NCBI GenBank assembly: GCA_030613165.1
Contig: JAUWMN010000100.1
Location: 1-6,495, forward strand
Source: Desulfobacterales bacterium
GTDB taxonomy: Bacteria; Desulfobacterota; Desulfobacteria; Desulfobacterales; C00003106
Length of the DNA: 6,495 nucleotides
Reading direction: 5' to 3'
The notes under the pieces: model-generated
Seen by the model: the letters and a program-made list of their open reading frames with translations, nothing else
Database searches by the model: none
Told to the model about the DNA's origin: nothing
In this document: positions 6,108 to 6,495 of the stretch, in pieces
How the letters are laid out: each line of letters begins with the position of its first letter
Position numbering within the stretch: position 1 is the stretch's first letter
Program-made: the position numbers and the translations under genes

Positions 6108-6246
6108 GATGGCCTCGTAAAAAGTCGCCAGACATCCTTTTTCGTCATTCCCGCGAAGGCGGGAATCCAGTAATATCAGCTGGTTCTGGACTCCCGCCTT
6201 CGCGGGAGTGACAGGATGTTGGACTTTTTATGAGACCATCAAATTT
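6102..6246. mobile_element. MITE-like palindromic element with ATTCCCGC/GCGGGAAT hairpins
   Basis: The whole 145 bp is an imperfect palindrome. AAATTTGATGG (6102-6112) opposes CCATCAAATTT (6236-6246), CCTCGTAAAAAGTC (6113-6126) opposes GACTTTTTATGAGA (6222-6235), GACATCCT (6131-6138) opposes AGGATGTT (6213-6220), and GAATCCAG (6163-6170) opposes CTGGACTC region bases (6186-6193). Each arm contains its own hairpin: ATTCCCGC-GAAG-GCGGGAAT (6147-6166) and ACTCCCGC-CTTC-GCGGGAGT (6190-6209). Hairpins of this type, whose chance translation reads VIPAKAGIQ, are widely dispersed between genes in many proteobacteria. No transposase is encoded, so any movement would need a partner enzyme elsewhere. 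Target-site duplications are not clear. In the minus-strand transcript it would form a strong hairpin between yjbQ and the FGE-like gene. Confidence 0.8.
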
Positions 6247-6300
6247 CATTGTGCGGTCGTGGTGGCCATAGATTTGGAGAGGGTAGCAGTTGATAGGGAC

Positions 6301-6495
6301 CTATTCACCAATAATCTTGACCAAAACCCTCTTCTTGCGCCTTCCGTCGAATTCGCCGTAAAAGATCTGCTCCCACGTGCCAAAATCCAATTTTCCTTCT
6401 GTAATAGCAACGACTACCTCTCGCCCCATAATCTGCCGCTTCATATGGGCATCAGCATTATCCTCACCCACATTGTGGCGGTACCGGGAAACAGG
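6301..6495 (-). CDS. yjbQ: YjbQ / UPF0047 family protein, C-terminal part (5' end beyond window)
   Basis: The minus strand is open from base 6495 to the TAG at 6301-6303, giving 64 residues: [19 protein letters not shown], then [36 protein letters not shown] and RVLVKIIGE. [11 protein letters not shown] followed by a GREVVVAIT...[15 protein letters not shown]...R.V.VKIIGE tail is the hallmark of the YjbQ/UPF0047 family (secondary thiamine-phosphate synthase, TIGR00149). Members have weak thiamine-phosphate synthase activity in vitro; their main cellular role is unsettled. The family has about 130-140 residues, so roughly half is missing to the right. It lies upstream of the FGE-like gene on the same strand, but the MITE-like element separates them, so a shared transcript is uncertain. 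Confidence 0.92.
   Translation of the reverse strand, partial: PVSRYRHNVGEDNADAHMKRQIMGREVVVAITEGKLDFGTWEQIFYGEFDGRRKKRVLVKIIGE

Noticed and set aside
5958..6173. 71-codon plus-strand open frame ending in VIPAKAGIQ
   Set aside because: This ending is the well-known chance translation of the ATTCCCGC-type dispersed repeat, and the rest is antisense to the FGE-like 5' region.
6101..6246. CRISPR-like array
   Set aside because: There are only two hairpins in inverted, not direct, orientation and no regular spacers; the structure is a single palindromic element.

Overview
The window looks like a chromosomal segment of a Gram-negative bacterium, most likely of the Desulfobacterota (former Deltaproteobacteria) or a close relative. 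The grounds are the order zapB-like / zapA / 6S RNA / rny / ymdB, familiar from that group, an outer-membrane beta-barrel protein (so a diderm), and dispersed 'ATTCCCGCgaagGCGGGAAT'-type repeats. The lineage is an inference from gene order and style; no rRNA or other decisive marker is present.

Left part (1-1436): the end of a ZapB-like coiled-coil gene and a complete zapA (TTG start), both cell-division accessory factors, followed at once by a 6S RNA gene (about 538-722), the regulator of sigma70-type RNA polymerase. About 700 bp without a believable protein gene then separates 6S RNA from rny. This gap holds two abutting inverted-repeat elements (753-838 and 846-929) and a further repeat-like patch (about 1175-1345). 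A shortened copy of the second element supplies the last codons of zapA.

Middle part (1437-4440): rny (RNase Y, membrane-anchored endoribonuclease) and ymdB (metallophosphoesterase) overlap by an ATGA and form a translationally coupled pair. A YfaZ-family outer-membrane protein follows on the same strand.

Right part (4411-6495, minus strand): a 535-residue protein with a C-terminal formylglycine-generating-enzyme-like (FGE-sulfatase, C-type-lectin-fold) domain that lacks the catalytic cysteine pair. Ahead of it are an unrecognised N-terminal domain and two diverged copies of a 61-residue-period, charged helical repeat. Its 3' end overlaps yfaZ convergently by 30 bp. Upstream of it lie a near-palindromic MITE-like element (6102-6246) and the C-terminal part of a YjbQ/UPF0047 family gene that runs off the right edge.

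The left and middle blocks are housekeeping genes (division, global transcription control, RNA turnover). The yfaZ and FGE-like genes, with the repeats around them, look like the variable part of the locus. No complete undescribed system is evident. The most unusual items are the FGE-like protein and the repeat family that has reached into the zapA coding end.
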